Source: Rhizobacter sp. (GTDB lineage: Bacteria > Pseudomonadota > Gammaproteobacteria > Burkholderiales > Burkholderiaceae). Taken from it: DNA of 6,710 bases. Under the pieces are notes generated by a model. The model made no database searches, had not been told where the DNA came from, and worked only from the letters and a program-made list of their open reading frames with translations. The position numbers and the translations under genes are program-made. The DNA lies in contig JACMKW010000603.1 in NCBI GenBank assembly GCA_014379885.1, positions 1 to 6,710 on the forward strand, in the 5' to 3' direction. The number at the start of each line of letters is the position of its first letter. Within the stretch, counting starts at the first letter, position 1. Of the stretch, positions 1 to 6,143 are shown one piece after another.

Positions 1-618
1 CAAGCCGCTGCACAGTGGCTGGCGCAAGGCGACATCCAGGCCGTGCTCGTGGTTGGCGTCGATTCGTACCACGACGCGCAGACGATGCGCTCGCTGGAGC
101 TTCATCACCGCCTCAAGAGCAGCCAGATTCGCGGCGGCTTTCCCCCGGGTGAAGCCGCGGGGGCTTGCCTGCTTGTGCGCGGGGCCACGGCCGAGGCCAA
201 CGGGCTGCAGGTGTTCGCAAAAATCATTGCTGCCGGCACCGCCGTGGAGCCCAACCCTTTGCGAGGTACCGACCCCTGCGTAGGTGCCGGGCTTACCGCT
301 GCCATTGCCACTGCGACACAAGGCCTGAGGCTGCCGCAAGAAGAGATCACCCTGACCTACTGCGACCTGAACGGCGAACGCTTTCGAAACGAAGAATTCT
401 CCTTTGCCCAGCTGCGCACGCAAGAAGCGTTCGTCGACGCCAACAACTACGTGTCACCTGCCGACTGCTGGGGCGACGTGGGCGCAGCCTCCGGCCCGCT
501 CTACGTGGCGCTGGCTGCCGCCTCCAAACAGCGCGGCTACGCCAAAGGCGCCTTTCCGTTGCTGTGGGCCGGGTCCGACAGCGGATATCGCTCGGCCATC
601 ACGCTGTCGCTGGGCTGA
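1..618 (+). CDS. Thiolase/ketosynthase-like protein of a T6SS accessory operon (5'-truncated by the window)
   Basis: The frame is open from base 1 and ends at TGA 616-618, so only the C-terminal 205 residues are visible; the GTG at 43 is internal. The fold assignment rests on a VVGVDSY strand near the start, a GFPPGEAAGACLLV segment (the counterpart of the F-PGEGA-A-LL region of beta-ketoacyl synthases) and a late GDVGAASGPL segment (the counterpart of GH-GAAG). The two histidines a condensing enzyme needs are not where expected: the HGTGT region reads CDLNGERF and the GH-GAAG region reads WGDVGAASG. I therefore expect a non-condensing protein. Proteins annotated as 3-oxoacyl-ACP synthase-like are known to sit beside DUF2169 and DUF4150 genes in proteobacterial T6SS effector loci, where their role is unclear. 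The DUF4150 gene begins 2 bases after the stop, which supports that context. The active-site Cys region lies outside the window. Confidence 0.72.
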   Translation, partial: QAAAQWLAQGDIQAVLVVGVDSYHDAQTMRSLELHHRLKSSQIRGGFPPGEAAGACLLVRGATAEANGLQVFAKIIAAGTAVEPNPLRGTDPCVGAGLTAAIATATQGLRLPQEEITLTYCDLNGERFRNEEFSFAQLRTQEAFVDANNYVSPADCWGDVGAASGPLYVALAAASKQRGYAKGAFPLLWAGSDSGYRSAITLSLG

Positions 619-620
619 AC

Positions 621-1010
621 ATGAGCAGCGTCGGCGTCAATCCACCGAACACGCCTGTCACCGAGGGCAGCATGGACATGTCGCCGGCCGATGTGCCCAA
701 CGTCTGCAAGATGCCCGGCCCGCCTGCACCCTTCATACCCACGCCGCTGCCCAACATAGGCCGTTCGGCCGACCGGCTCGACGACGCCACATCGACGGTC
801 AAGATCGAAGGCAAGAAGGTCGCCATCAAGGGCTCGTTCTACATGAGCCAACCCTCGCCCGACGTGGCAAGCCAGGGCACGGGTGGCGGCCTCATCTCGT
901 CGGTCACGCAAGGGGCCACGGAGTTCATCGCGCCAGGCTCGATGGATGTGAAGTTCGAGGGCAAGAACGTCCAGCTGCTGGGCGACACCATGGGCAACAA
1001 CGGTGGCTAA
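621..1010 (+). CDS. DUF4150 PAAR-like protein (putative T6SS spike tip)
   Basis: This 129-aa protein is essentially one DUF4150 domain. The family signature is clear: VCKMPGPPAPFIPTPLPNIG at about residues 28-47, a strand repeat with TVKIEGKKVAIKGSFYM at about 58-74, a glycine-rich TGGGLISSVTQG turn, and DVKFEGKNVQLLGD near the C terminus. DUF4150 is a PAAR-like domain. Such proteins are thought to cap the VgrG spike and carry or recruit effectors. I chose ATG 621, 2 bases after the upstream stop, because residue 1 onward already reads as the family N terminus; the frame is open further upstream but that part is a shadow of the preceding gene. There is no room for a C-terminal toxin: the protein stops about 13 residues after FEGKN. 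The probable toxin lies on the next frame, overlapping by 8 bases. Family assignment is firm; the T6SS role follows from family knowledge. Confidence 0.9.
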   Translation: MSSVGVNPPNTPVTEGSMDMSPADVPNVCKMPGPPAPFIPTPLPNIGRSADRLDDATSTVKIEGKKVAIKGSFYMSQPSPDVASQGTGGGLISSVTQGATEFIAPGSMDVKFEGKNVQLLGDTMGNNGG

Positions 1011-1497
1011 GAAAAAAAACGCCGTCACGTCCAAGAACAAGCAAGCACCGACCACCAAACCTTGGTTGAAGTGCGGCGAGGTGGGCAGCTATTCGAAGCT
1101 GAACAAGAAGCGGGCAAAGCCCAAGTTCGAACGCGACCATGTGCCCTCGCACGCCGCGATGAACAAGGCTGCCCAAAGCTCGCCGCGCATGCGCAATGCG
1201 AGCAAGGCCGTGCGCAAATGCGTGAAGGCCAATGTCAAGGCGAATGCCTTGACCATCGCGATCCCCAAGGGCGTGCACCGGGGCTCCAGCCGCACGTGCG
1301 GCTCGCGCAACACGGCAACTCAGATCAACACCGATTCCAAGGACCTCGATGCCGCAGCCAAGAAAGACCTCGCCAAAATTCAGGCCAAAGTGAACGGCAC
1401 TGCCTGCGCGAAGGCCTACAGCGATGCGGCCAAGGAAGTGAAAGAGCAGGATCACAAGAAGCTGATCAATGACGCGATCGACAAGTGCAAAGGATAA
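1003..1497 (+). CDS. Putative T6SS cargo toxin, HNH/beta-beta-alpha-metal-like nuclease
   Basis: This 164-aa, strongly basic protein (about 38 Lys/Arg against 13 Asp/Glu by hand count) begins at GTG 1003. That is the only usable start: an in-frame stop lies at 949 and the next Met is residue 53. It overlaps the DUF4150 gene by 8 bases, so translation is probably coupled. The central region has a FERDHVPS motif (Asp45, His46), then NALTIAIP (Asn81) and VHRGSSRTCGSRN (His92). His46-Asn81-His92 gives the order of residues expected of an HNH nuclease: general base, structural Asn and metal-ligand His. A DH-PS motif followed by H---SRT-G-RN is, as I recall, common in bacterial polymorphic toxin C termini. 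The C-terminal third is Lys/Ala-rich and probably helical. There is no signal peptide or membrane segment. Nuclease activity is inferred from motifs, charge and position; another toxin type is possible. An A8 run at 1012-1019 covers codons 4-6. Confidence 0.66.
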   Translation: MAKKKNAVTSKNKQAPTTKPWLKCGEVGSYSKLNKKRAKPKFERDHVPSHAAMNKAAQSSPRMRNASKAVRKCVKANVKANALTIAIPKGVHRGSSRTCGSRNTATQINTDSKDLDAAAKKDLAKIQAKVNGTACAKAYSDAAKEVKEQDHKKLINDAIDKCKG

Positions 1498-1565
1498 TGT
1501 TTTGACGTGCCGCTTGGTCGTGTGAAGCCGGCCTGACCCTTAACCGCAGTACAACATCGACACAC

Positions 1566-1573
1566 AGGAAAGG
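1566..1573 (+). promoter_or_regulatory. Shine-Dalgarno site of the first putative immunity gene
   Basis: AGGAAAGG ends 5 bases before ATG 1579. It is the clearest ribosome binding site on the + strand; the neighbouring genes rely on overlaps or very short gaps. It fixes the start of the 154-aa gene and fits the idea that the immunity protein is translated independently of the toxin. The 81-base gap 1498-1578 also contains a TTGACG at 1502-1507 and a TACAAC at 1550-1555, but they are not at promoter spacing, so I do not call a promoter. Confidence 0.7.
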
Positions 1574-1578
1574 CTGAT

Positions 1579-2043
1579 ATGGACTTTGAAACCTGGATGA
1601 AGTTTTTTGGCAAAAGCCAAGATGATGCCGATCTCAAAACCGCACTGGCCGCGGTAGGCGTCAAGAAAATTCCCAAGCTCGATGACGATGAAACCTTCGT
1701 GCAGATCGAACTCAAGGGCCAAGGTCTTGAACTGATCCTCACGGACGAGGCCATCCTGAAAGAAATCGAAGATCAAGACCTCGGCGAAGGCCCCCTGATT
1801 GTCAGCGGCGTGCTCGCCAAGCTCGGCAAATCGCAAGGGCGCGATCTGTACACGGGTGCGTTGCCGTCGGGCATCACCGTTGCCATGTCTCAGGCCGAGA
1901 TGCGCAAGCTGCTGGGCAAGCCCCAGGAGAGTGACATCGACGTCGACATCTGGAAGAAGGGCGGCGTGGAGATCAGCGTCGACTACACCAAGGGCGGCGC
2001 ATCTCTGTCTGCGCTGTCGGTCATGTTGCCCAACGCGCTGTAA
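1579..2043 (+). CDS. Putative immunity protein, single-domain copy
   Basis: This is a 154-aa soluble, acidic protein (about 26 Asp/Glu against 17 Lys/Arg), with no signal peptide or membrane segment. I do not recognise it as a named family. It sits directly after the basic putative toxin, where cognate immunity genes usually lie, and its charge is complementary. Visible features are an N-terminal helical stretch, an ELKGQGLELILTDE segment at about 44-57, a YTGALPSGI motif at 91-99, LLGKPQES at 111-118, and a final strand pair (EISVDYTKGGASLSALSVMLP, about 131-151). The same order of motifs recurs twice in the next gene, so this appears to be a one-domain member of the same family. ATG 1579 is set by the good Shine-Dalgarno site just upstream. 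A cytoplasmic immunity protein would fit a nuclease toxin. The immunity role is inferred from position, charge and the neighbouring copies. Confidence 0.6.
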   Translation: MDFETWMKFFGKSQDDADLKTALAAVGVKKIPKLDDDETFVQIELKGQGLELILTDEAILKEIEDQDLGEGPLIVSGVLAKLGKSQGRDLYTGALPSGITVAMSQAEMRKLLGKPQESDIDVDIWKKGGVEISVDYTKGGASLSALSVMLPNAL

Positions 2044-2076
2044 CACCATGCCCACGGGTGATGCATATGCTGGCTG

Positions 2077-3072
2077 ATGCTCATGCGGGCTGATGACCTC
2101 GTCGCGCTGCTGGGGCTTCCTCACACCGATCCACGGGTTGAGGCGGCGCTGGTGCAGCACGCCGTGCGTAACCGCCCGGCCATCAAGATAGACAACGACG
2201 ATTCCGACGGCCCGGTTGTGGAAACGCAGTCGTGGGTGAAAAACTCGCGTGGTGGCATCGAGTTCGGTTTCGACGACGAGGCCGCTTGGCTTGGGCTCGA
2301 CGAAACCGAATATGGGCGCCGCCCCATGCTGCTGACACAGCTCTATTTCTACGGCCAGCACCAGGGCGTGCGCCCTTATCAAGGCGAACTGCCATTGGGC
2401 TTTCGCCTGTCTGATACCCGGGCCGCAGTTCGCCAAAAGATGGCGCCCTGCGACGCCACCCGCCACTCGCACTTGCGCGACACCTGGGACACCCCCGCCT
2501 ACCGCGTCACCGTGGGCTATGCCGAAGGCGGGCAGTGCATCGAGGTGGTGCTGTGCATGCTGCGAGAGCCGCCACTACCGTCGCTGCCCTACGCGCTGCC
2601 GCCGGTGCCATCAGTCGAAAGCCTGACAGCCCTCTTCGGCAGCCCACTGGACGACCCAGCCGTGAAGCAGGCCTTGGAGCCCTTGGGCCTGAAGAACCGC
2701 ATCGACGACATCCGCGATTCAGGCGAGGCCGATTTCAGCCACCCTTATGGGCTGATCGTCAATTTCTCAGCGCCTCAAGACCGCAAGGCACGCAGCGCGA
2801 ACGACACATTGCTGTCGAGCATGACCTTTCTGCGAGAGCGTGAACTTGGGGGCCGCGGGTGGACAGGTGCGCTGCCCTATGGACTCGACTTCGACGACTC
2901 TCCCGAGATGGCTGCCACCAAGCTCGGCCGACCACCAGATCTGCAAGAAGACGACGACTTCAGCGGCACCGCCACCTGGAAACAGGCGGAATTCACCCTG
3001 CACATCTTGTACAGCAGCATCGAGAATCGGGTTTCCCGCGTCGGCCTCATCGCACCGGGCTTGACCGCATGA
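2077..3072 (+). CDS. Two-domain protein related to the preceding putative immunity protein
   Basis: The 331-aa product contains two diverged copies of the domain seen alone in the preceding gene. Copy 1 spans about residues 6-163: LLGLPHTDPRVEAAL, GGIEFGFDDE, YQGELPLGF at 101-109, and GYAEGGQCIEVVLCML at the end. Copy 2 spans about 178-328: LFGSPLDDPAVKQAL, WTGALPYGL at 262-270, then LGRPPD and a terminal strand pair. The shared frame is LxG-P--DP-V--AL, then (Y/W)xGxLPxG, then a W-containing segment and paired strands. A proline-rich linker (about 164-178) separates the copies. It is soluble and acidic. ATG 2077 is the most upstream possible start, since TGA 2059-2061 blocks the frame, but ATG 2083 is also plausible. 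A nine-codon frame (2048-2077) ends in TGATG across this start. Immunity against the same or a related toxin is the likeliest role, inferred from the shared domain; no activity motif is recognisable. Confidence 0.6.
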   Translation: MLMRADDLVALLGLPHTDPRVEAALVQHAVRNRPAIKIDNDDSDGPVVETQSWVKNSRGGIEFGFDDEAAWLGLDETEYGRRPMLLTQLYFYGQHQGVRPYQGELPLGFRLSDTRAAVRQKMAPCDATRHSHLRDTWDTPAYRVTVGYAEGGQCIEVVLCMLREPPLPSLPYALPPVPSVESLTALFGSPLDDPAVKQALEPLGLKNRIDDIRDSGEADFSHPYGLIVNFSAPQDRKARSANDTLLSSMTFLRERELGGRGWTGALPYGLDFDDSPEMAATKLGRPPDLQEDDDFSGTATWKQAEFTLHILYSSIENRVSRVGLIAPGLTA

Positions 3073-4316
3073 GTGTGGTCTCGCACGTGCTGGCGCAACA
3101 TCTCGACGATGCAGTGTCTCTGCGGTCGGTGCGCAGCGTGCTGCTGCGCGAGCCTCACGTCAAATTGAAAGACCTGGCCCGCGCCGACGAGCGGCTCCTG
3201 GCCCATCTCGATGGTTTGTCGATTGCTGGCGACGACGGCGCTCACCTCAGCCGCGCCGCGCTGGATGTTCCGGGTGTCGGCCAGCTGTTCGTGGCCTGCG
3301 TGCTCGCCATCGAGCGGCGCGACGCGGCACAAATCCAACATCTGCTGTCACTCATCGACGTCGTTCCCGACGCGCCACGCGCGCTGTCGTCGGCCTTTGG
3401 CTGGGTGGCCGCCCCACAGCTGCGAGGTCTGACCGCCCCCCTGCTCATCAGCCCTTCGCCGCAATTGCGATGGCTGGGTCTTGTGGCCTGCGTACAGCAC
3501 CGCGTGGATGCGGGGGCCCCGCTCGAGCAGGCACTGCACGACCCTGACCTTCGCCTGCGCACCCGGGCTCTGCGTGCGGCCGGTGAGTTGGGGCGCGTCG
3601 ATCTGCTTGAAAGCTGCCTGGGCCAACTGGATGACGAGCAGCCGGCCGTGGCGGTGAGCGCTGCCCGCTCCGCCGTCTTGCTGGGCGATCGGGGCGAGGC
3701 CGTGTACAGCCTGCGCAAACAAGCTTTGAAACCTGGCCCGTACCGGCTCGAAGCGCTCGCCATCTCACTTTTCACCGCTGACGCCGACACCGCGCGCGGG
3801 CTGGTTCGGCAGCTTGCCAGCGAGGGCACTGACACGCGCACGATGATCCGTGCTGCAGGCTGGTCGGGTGATGTGCAAGTGATGCCTTGGCTCTTCAAGC
3901 AAATGGAATCCAAAGCGCAGGCACGCGTCGCGGGCGAAGCCTTCAGCTTCATCACCGGCATTGACCTCGCCTGGAATCATCTGCACCGCGATGCGCCCGA
4001 GAGCGAGTCGCCCGGCCCCAACGACGACCCCGCCGACCCCGACGTCGCGCTTGACGAAGACGAAAACCTGCGCTGGCCCGAACTGCCAAAAATATCGACT
4101 TGGTGGCACAAAAATCAGGGTCAATTCACGCCAGGCGAACGCTACTTTCTGGGGGCCTTGCCTTCGTCTGGCCACTGCGTACAGGCGTTGCGCCATAACA
4201 CCCAGCGTCAGCGCATGACGGCGGCCATTCAGCTGAGCCTGCTCAACCCCGGAAGCACGCTTTTCAACTGCGCAGCACCCGCGCACCGCCAAGAGCGGCT
4301 GCTCGCGCACATGTAG
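3069..4316 (+). CDS. TIGR02270-type HEAT-like protein associated with T6SS loci
   Basis: The product has 415 residues. Its ATG at 3069 overlaps the previous stop as ATGA, so it is translationally coupled. Residues about 60-290 are runs of paired Leu/Ala-rich helices of HEAT type, for example DPDLRLRTRALRAAGELG at 158-175 and PAVAVSAARSAVLLGDRGEA at 192-211. The C-terminal part matches what I know of TIGR02270: FSFITGIDL at 292-300, an acidic NDDPADPDVALDEDE loop at 318-332, LRWPELPKISTWWHKN at 334-349, then GERYFLGA and a helical tail with QRQR at 379-382. There is no signal peptide or catalytic motif, so a cytoplasmic scaffold or adaptor is plausible. Members recur next to DUF2169, DUF4150 and thiolase-like genes, and their function is unknown to me. 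The frame is open about 210 bases upstream of 3069, but that stretch is a shadow of the preceding gene. Confidence 0.82.
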   Translation: MSVVSHVLAQHLDDAVSLRSVRSVLLREPHVKLKDLARADERLLAHLDGLSIAGDDGAHLSRAALDVPGVGQLFVACVLAIERRDAAQIQHLLSLIDVVPDAPRALSSAFGWVAAPQLRGLTAPLLISPSPQLRWLGLVACVQHRVDAGAPLEQALHDPDLRLRTRALRAAGELGRVDLLESCLGQLDDEQPAVAVSAARSAVLLGDRGEAVYSLRKQALKPGPYRLEALAISLFTADADTARGLVRQLASEGTDTRTMIRAAGWSGDVQVMPWLFKQMESKAQARVAGEAFSFITGIDLAWNHLHRDAPESESPGPNDDPADPDVALDEDENLRWPELPKISTWWHKNQGQFTPGERYFLGALPSSGHCVQALRHNTQRQRMTAAIQLSLLNPGSTLFNCAAPAHRQERLLAHM

Positions 4317-4319
4317 CGT

Positions 4320-4490
4320 ATGGACACGCGCCTCATCTTCGCCATCCTCGGCCCGCTCTTCCTCCTCTTTGCCGGTTGGCGATGTTTAAGCGCCGGCAAA
4401 CTTGTCCCTCAAGCCAAGGCCTGGCTCATCATTGGCGTCATCTTCAGTGCAGTCGCCGTGTGGCTTTGGTGGGGCCCCGGGCATCTCTGA
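4320..4490 (+). CDS. Small two-helix membrane protein
   Basis: This is a 56-codon frame from ATG 4320 to TGA 4488-4490, starting 3 bases after the TIGR02270-type gene ends. The product has two hydrophobic segments: residues about 5-20 (LIFAILGPLFLLFAGW) and about 34-50 (AWLIIGVIFSAVAVWLW), joined by a short basic loop with Arg21, Lys27 and Lys33. That predicts a helical hairpin in the inner membrane. The tight spacing and the coherent two-helix pattern argue that it is a real gene rather than chance. No function can be assigned. It could be a membrane partner of the upstream protein or an unrelated last gene of the operon. There is no good Shine-Dalgarno site, so coupling to the upstream stop is likely. 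Confidence 0.68.
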   Translation: MDTRLIFAILGPLFLLFAGWRCLSAGKLVPQAKAWLIIGVIFSAVAVWLWWGPGHL

Positions 4491-4548
4491 CTTGAAACCG
4501 CTGGGGCGCTTTGGTCAGCAGATACTGGGCGCACCGGCCGCTCGCCAT
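4491..4548. other. Convergent intergenic gap without a recognisable terminator
   Basis: These 58 bases separate the + strand effector-type operon from the - strand caspase-type operon. A bidirectional terminator would be expected, but I see no stem followed by a T tract on either strand. The only perfect short palindrome nearby is GGGGCCCC at 4471-4478, inside the small membrane-protein gene and with no T run. Termination may be Rho-dependent or the transcripts may overlap. Confidence 0.5.
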
Positions 4549-6135
4549 TCACTCTCGGTAAACCCGAAACCCCATGGTGCTGCCCTGCAGCGCCGGCTCT
4601 GCGTTCAGCGTCGCCTGTGGCGTAAGCGCCGTAGCCGGCGAAGCCCAGCTACCGCCCTTCAACACGTACTTCTCGCAAGGCTGCTTCTTGGAGTCGGCAC
4701 AAGTGGAAGTCCATTGCCACACGTTGCCCGCCCAGTCGTACATGCCGATCGCATTGGGCAAAAAAACGCCGACCGGCGAGGTCTGCGGAAAGCCATCGTT
4801 GCAAGCCGACTCTCGCCACGGAAACGCCGCCACGATCGCGGCCGAGCGGTCGTAGCCGTTGGCCGAGCGGCAGTCGATGAACGGCACCGGCTGGCGCGTC
4901 TTGCCCTCACCCACGTAGCGGCCCTCTTCCACCGCGGCCATCCATTCGGCTTCGGTCGGCAGGCGGTACTTTTGTCGAGTGCGTTGGCTGAGCCACTGGG
5001 TGTACTTCTGCGCGTCGTGCCAGCTCAGGTTGATGGCGGGGTATTTGTCGGCGCCCATCTCGCCCACGTCGCGCTTGTCGCAGGCGTTGGCGCGCACACA
5101 TTGTTCATAGTCGGCCACCGTGACGGGGAAGGCGCCGATGGCACGTGTGCCACTCAAGCCCACCAGCCGCGGGCAGTCGGGGCAGTCGCGCACGTAGCTC
5201 GGCTCCACCGCCGCGCGTGTGGGCTCTGCGGCGATCAGGCTTTCATACGCCGCAGCCACCTGCGGGCGCAGCTTGCCGGTGGGTGACAGCTCCAGGTACT
5301 TGAGCAGGGCCGGCTTGTTGCGCGTAGCCACGGCTTGCTGCATGCGCTGCACTTCCGAATCGGGTGGCGAGATCGCGGCCAGTGTTTCACCCGAAGGCGC
5401 AGCAAAATAGAAGTCACCGGTGAGCGATGTGTTTTCCCACGGCACCTGCTGGCCTTGCGACTCTTCGCTCACGCCGATGCGCACTCGCTTGAACACGTCT
5501 TCCACCTTGAGCCCCGGCGCATTCAGGTTGGCGAGCAGGTGTTTGGTGTAGACGCCGTTGCGGCCTTTGCCATCGAGCGCCACCTTGCCGGGCGAGGTGG
5601 CAAAGGCAATCAGCGTGCCCTTGGGCGCGTCGATCGACGCAAGCCCGCCGCCATAAGAGCGGGTGAAGGGGTTGTTGCGGCAGGCATCAAGGATCACAAG
5701 GTTGATGGCCGCCGCCCTGCCTTCCAGGCGCTGCATGATGGCGTCGATCTCGATGCCCTGGTCGAGCACATCGGCTTCCGACTGCACCTTGGCGTCGACC
5801 GGAATGATGTAGTTCTTGCCACGCACTTGCATGCCGTGGCCGGCGTAGTAGAACAAGGCCACCGAACCGGGTTCGATCTTGTCTACGAAGCTGCGCACAC
5901 GCGCTGTCATGTCGCTGCGTGAGCTGTTGAGCGCCACCACGGTCTCGAAGCCGCGCGCCTTGAGCGCCGTTGCCAGATCAGATGCGTCGTTCACCGGGTT
6001 CACGAGCGGCGCGCCTGCGTACGCCGCATTGCCCACCAGCAAGGCCACACGCTTCTGGGCCTGGGCTTGCGCACTTGCCAACGCACATAGCGCGAAGGCC
6101 GCCCAGCCGATGATGACTCTGGCCAGGCATGCCAT
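4549..6135 (-). CDS. Exported caspase-like (peptidase C14) protein with C-terminal FGE-like domain
   Basis: The 528-aa product starts at ATG 6135 with a Sec-type signal peptide (hydrophobic core IIGWAAFALCALA, about 8-20, then SAQAQAQ), so it should act in the periplasm. The frame is open upstream to 6261, but that would bury the signal and overlap the lipoprotein gene. Residues about 28-245 form a caspase-like domain: RVALLVGNAAY at 29-39, FYYAGHG with catalytic His100, and LVILDACRNNPF with catalytic Cys152. After a linker, residues about 314-528 form an FGE/sulfatase-modifying-factor (PF03781-type) domain: DCPDC at 317-321, YRLPTEAEW at 390-398, GMYDWAGNVWQW at 464-475, LKGGSW at 492-497 and GFRVYRE at the end. 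No cysteine lies between GGSW and GFR, so formylglycine-generating chemistry is unlikely, and the usual PAG-F-MG front segment is much reduced. It probably serves as a binding or structural module. Substrate is unknown. Confidence 0.88.
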   Translation of the reverse strand: MACLARVIIGWAAFALCALASAQAQAQKRVALLVGNAAYAGAPLVNPVNDASDLATALKARGFETVVALNSSRSDMTARVRSFVDKIEPGSVALFYYAGHGMQVRGKNYIIPVDAKVQSEADVLDQGIEIDAIMQRLEGRAAAINLVILDACRNNPFTRSYGGGLASIDAPKGTLIAFATSPGKVALDGKGRNGVYTKHLLANLNAPGLKVEDVFKRVRIGVSEESQGQQVPWENTSLTGDFYFAAPSGETLAAISPPDSEVQRMQQAVATRNKPALLKYLELSPTGKLRPQVAAAYESLIAAEPTRAAVEPSYVRDCPDCPRLVGLSGTRAIGAFPVTVADYEQCVRANACDKRDVGEMGADKYPAINLSWHDAQKYTQWLSQRTRQKYRLPTEAEWMAAVEEGRYVGEGKTRQPVPFIDCRSANGYDRSAAIVAAFPWRESACNDGFPQTSPVGVFLPNAIGMYDWAGNVWQWTSTCADSKKQPCEKYVLKGGSWASPATALTPQATLNAEPALQGSTMGFRVYRE

Positions 6136-6143
6136 GGATTTCT

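Noticed and set aside
165..620. N-terminal extension of the DUF4150 frame upstream of 621
   Set aside because: It lies over the thiolase-like gene in another frame and has the Arg/Pro/Cys-rich look of a shadow. The DUF4150 domain is complete from ATG 621.
537..1455. Long - strand frames opposite the DUF4150 and toxin genes
   Set aside because: Antisense shadows of genes supported by family motifs (DUF4150) and by coherent overlap; no ribosome site or domain of their own.
1502..1555. Promoter for the immunity gene from TTGACG and TACAAC
   Set aside because: The hexamers are about 42 bases apart and neither has a partner at 16-18 bases.
1540..2472. 310-codon - strand frame opposite the immunity genes
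   Set aside because: It is antisense to two frames with matching domain motifs. The translation has no recognisable domain and low-complexity His/Arg/Val content typical of high-GC shadows.
3242..3961. - strand frames opposite the TIGR02270-type gene
   Set aside because: Ser/Arg/Cys-rich antisense translations with no motif, while the + strand matches a known family over its length.
4471..4478. GGGGCCCC palindrome as terminator
   Set aside because: The stem is only 4 bp with no loop and no T tract on either strand, and it lies within a coding frame.
4402..5286. 294-codon + strand frame over the end of the caspase-FGE gene
   Set aside because: The - strand reads a clear FGE-like domain here. 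The + strand product is Arg/His-rich without a domain and collides with the 56-aa gene in another frame.
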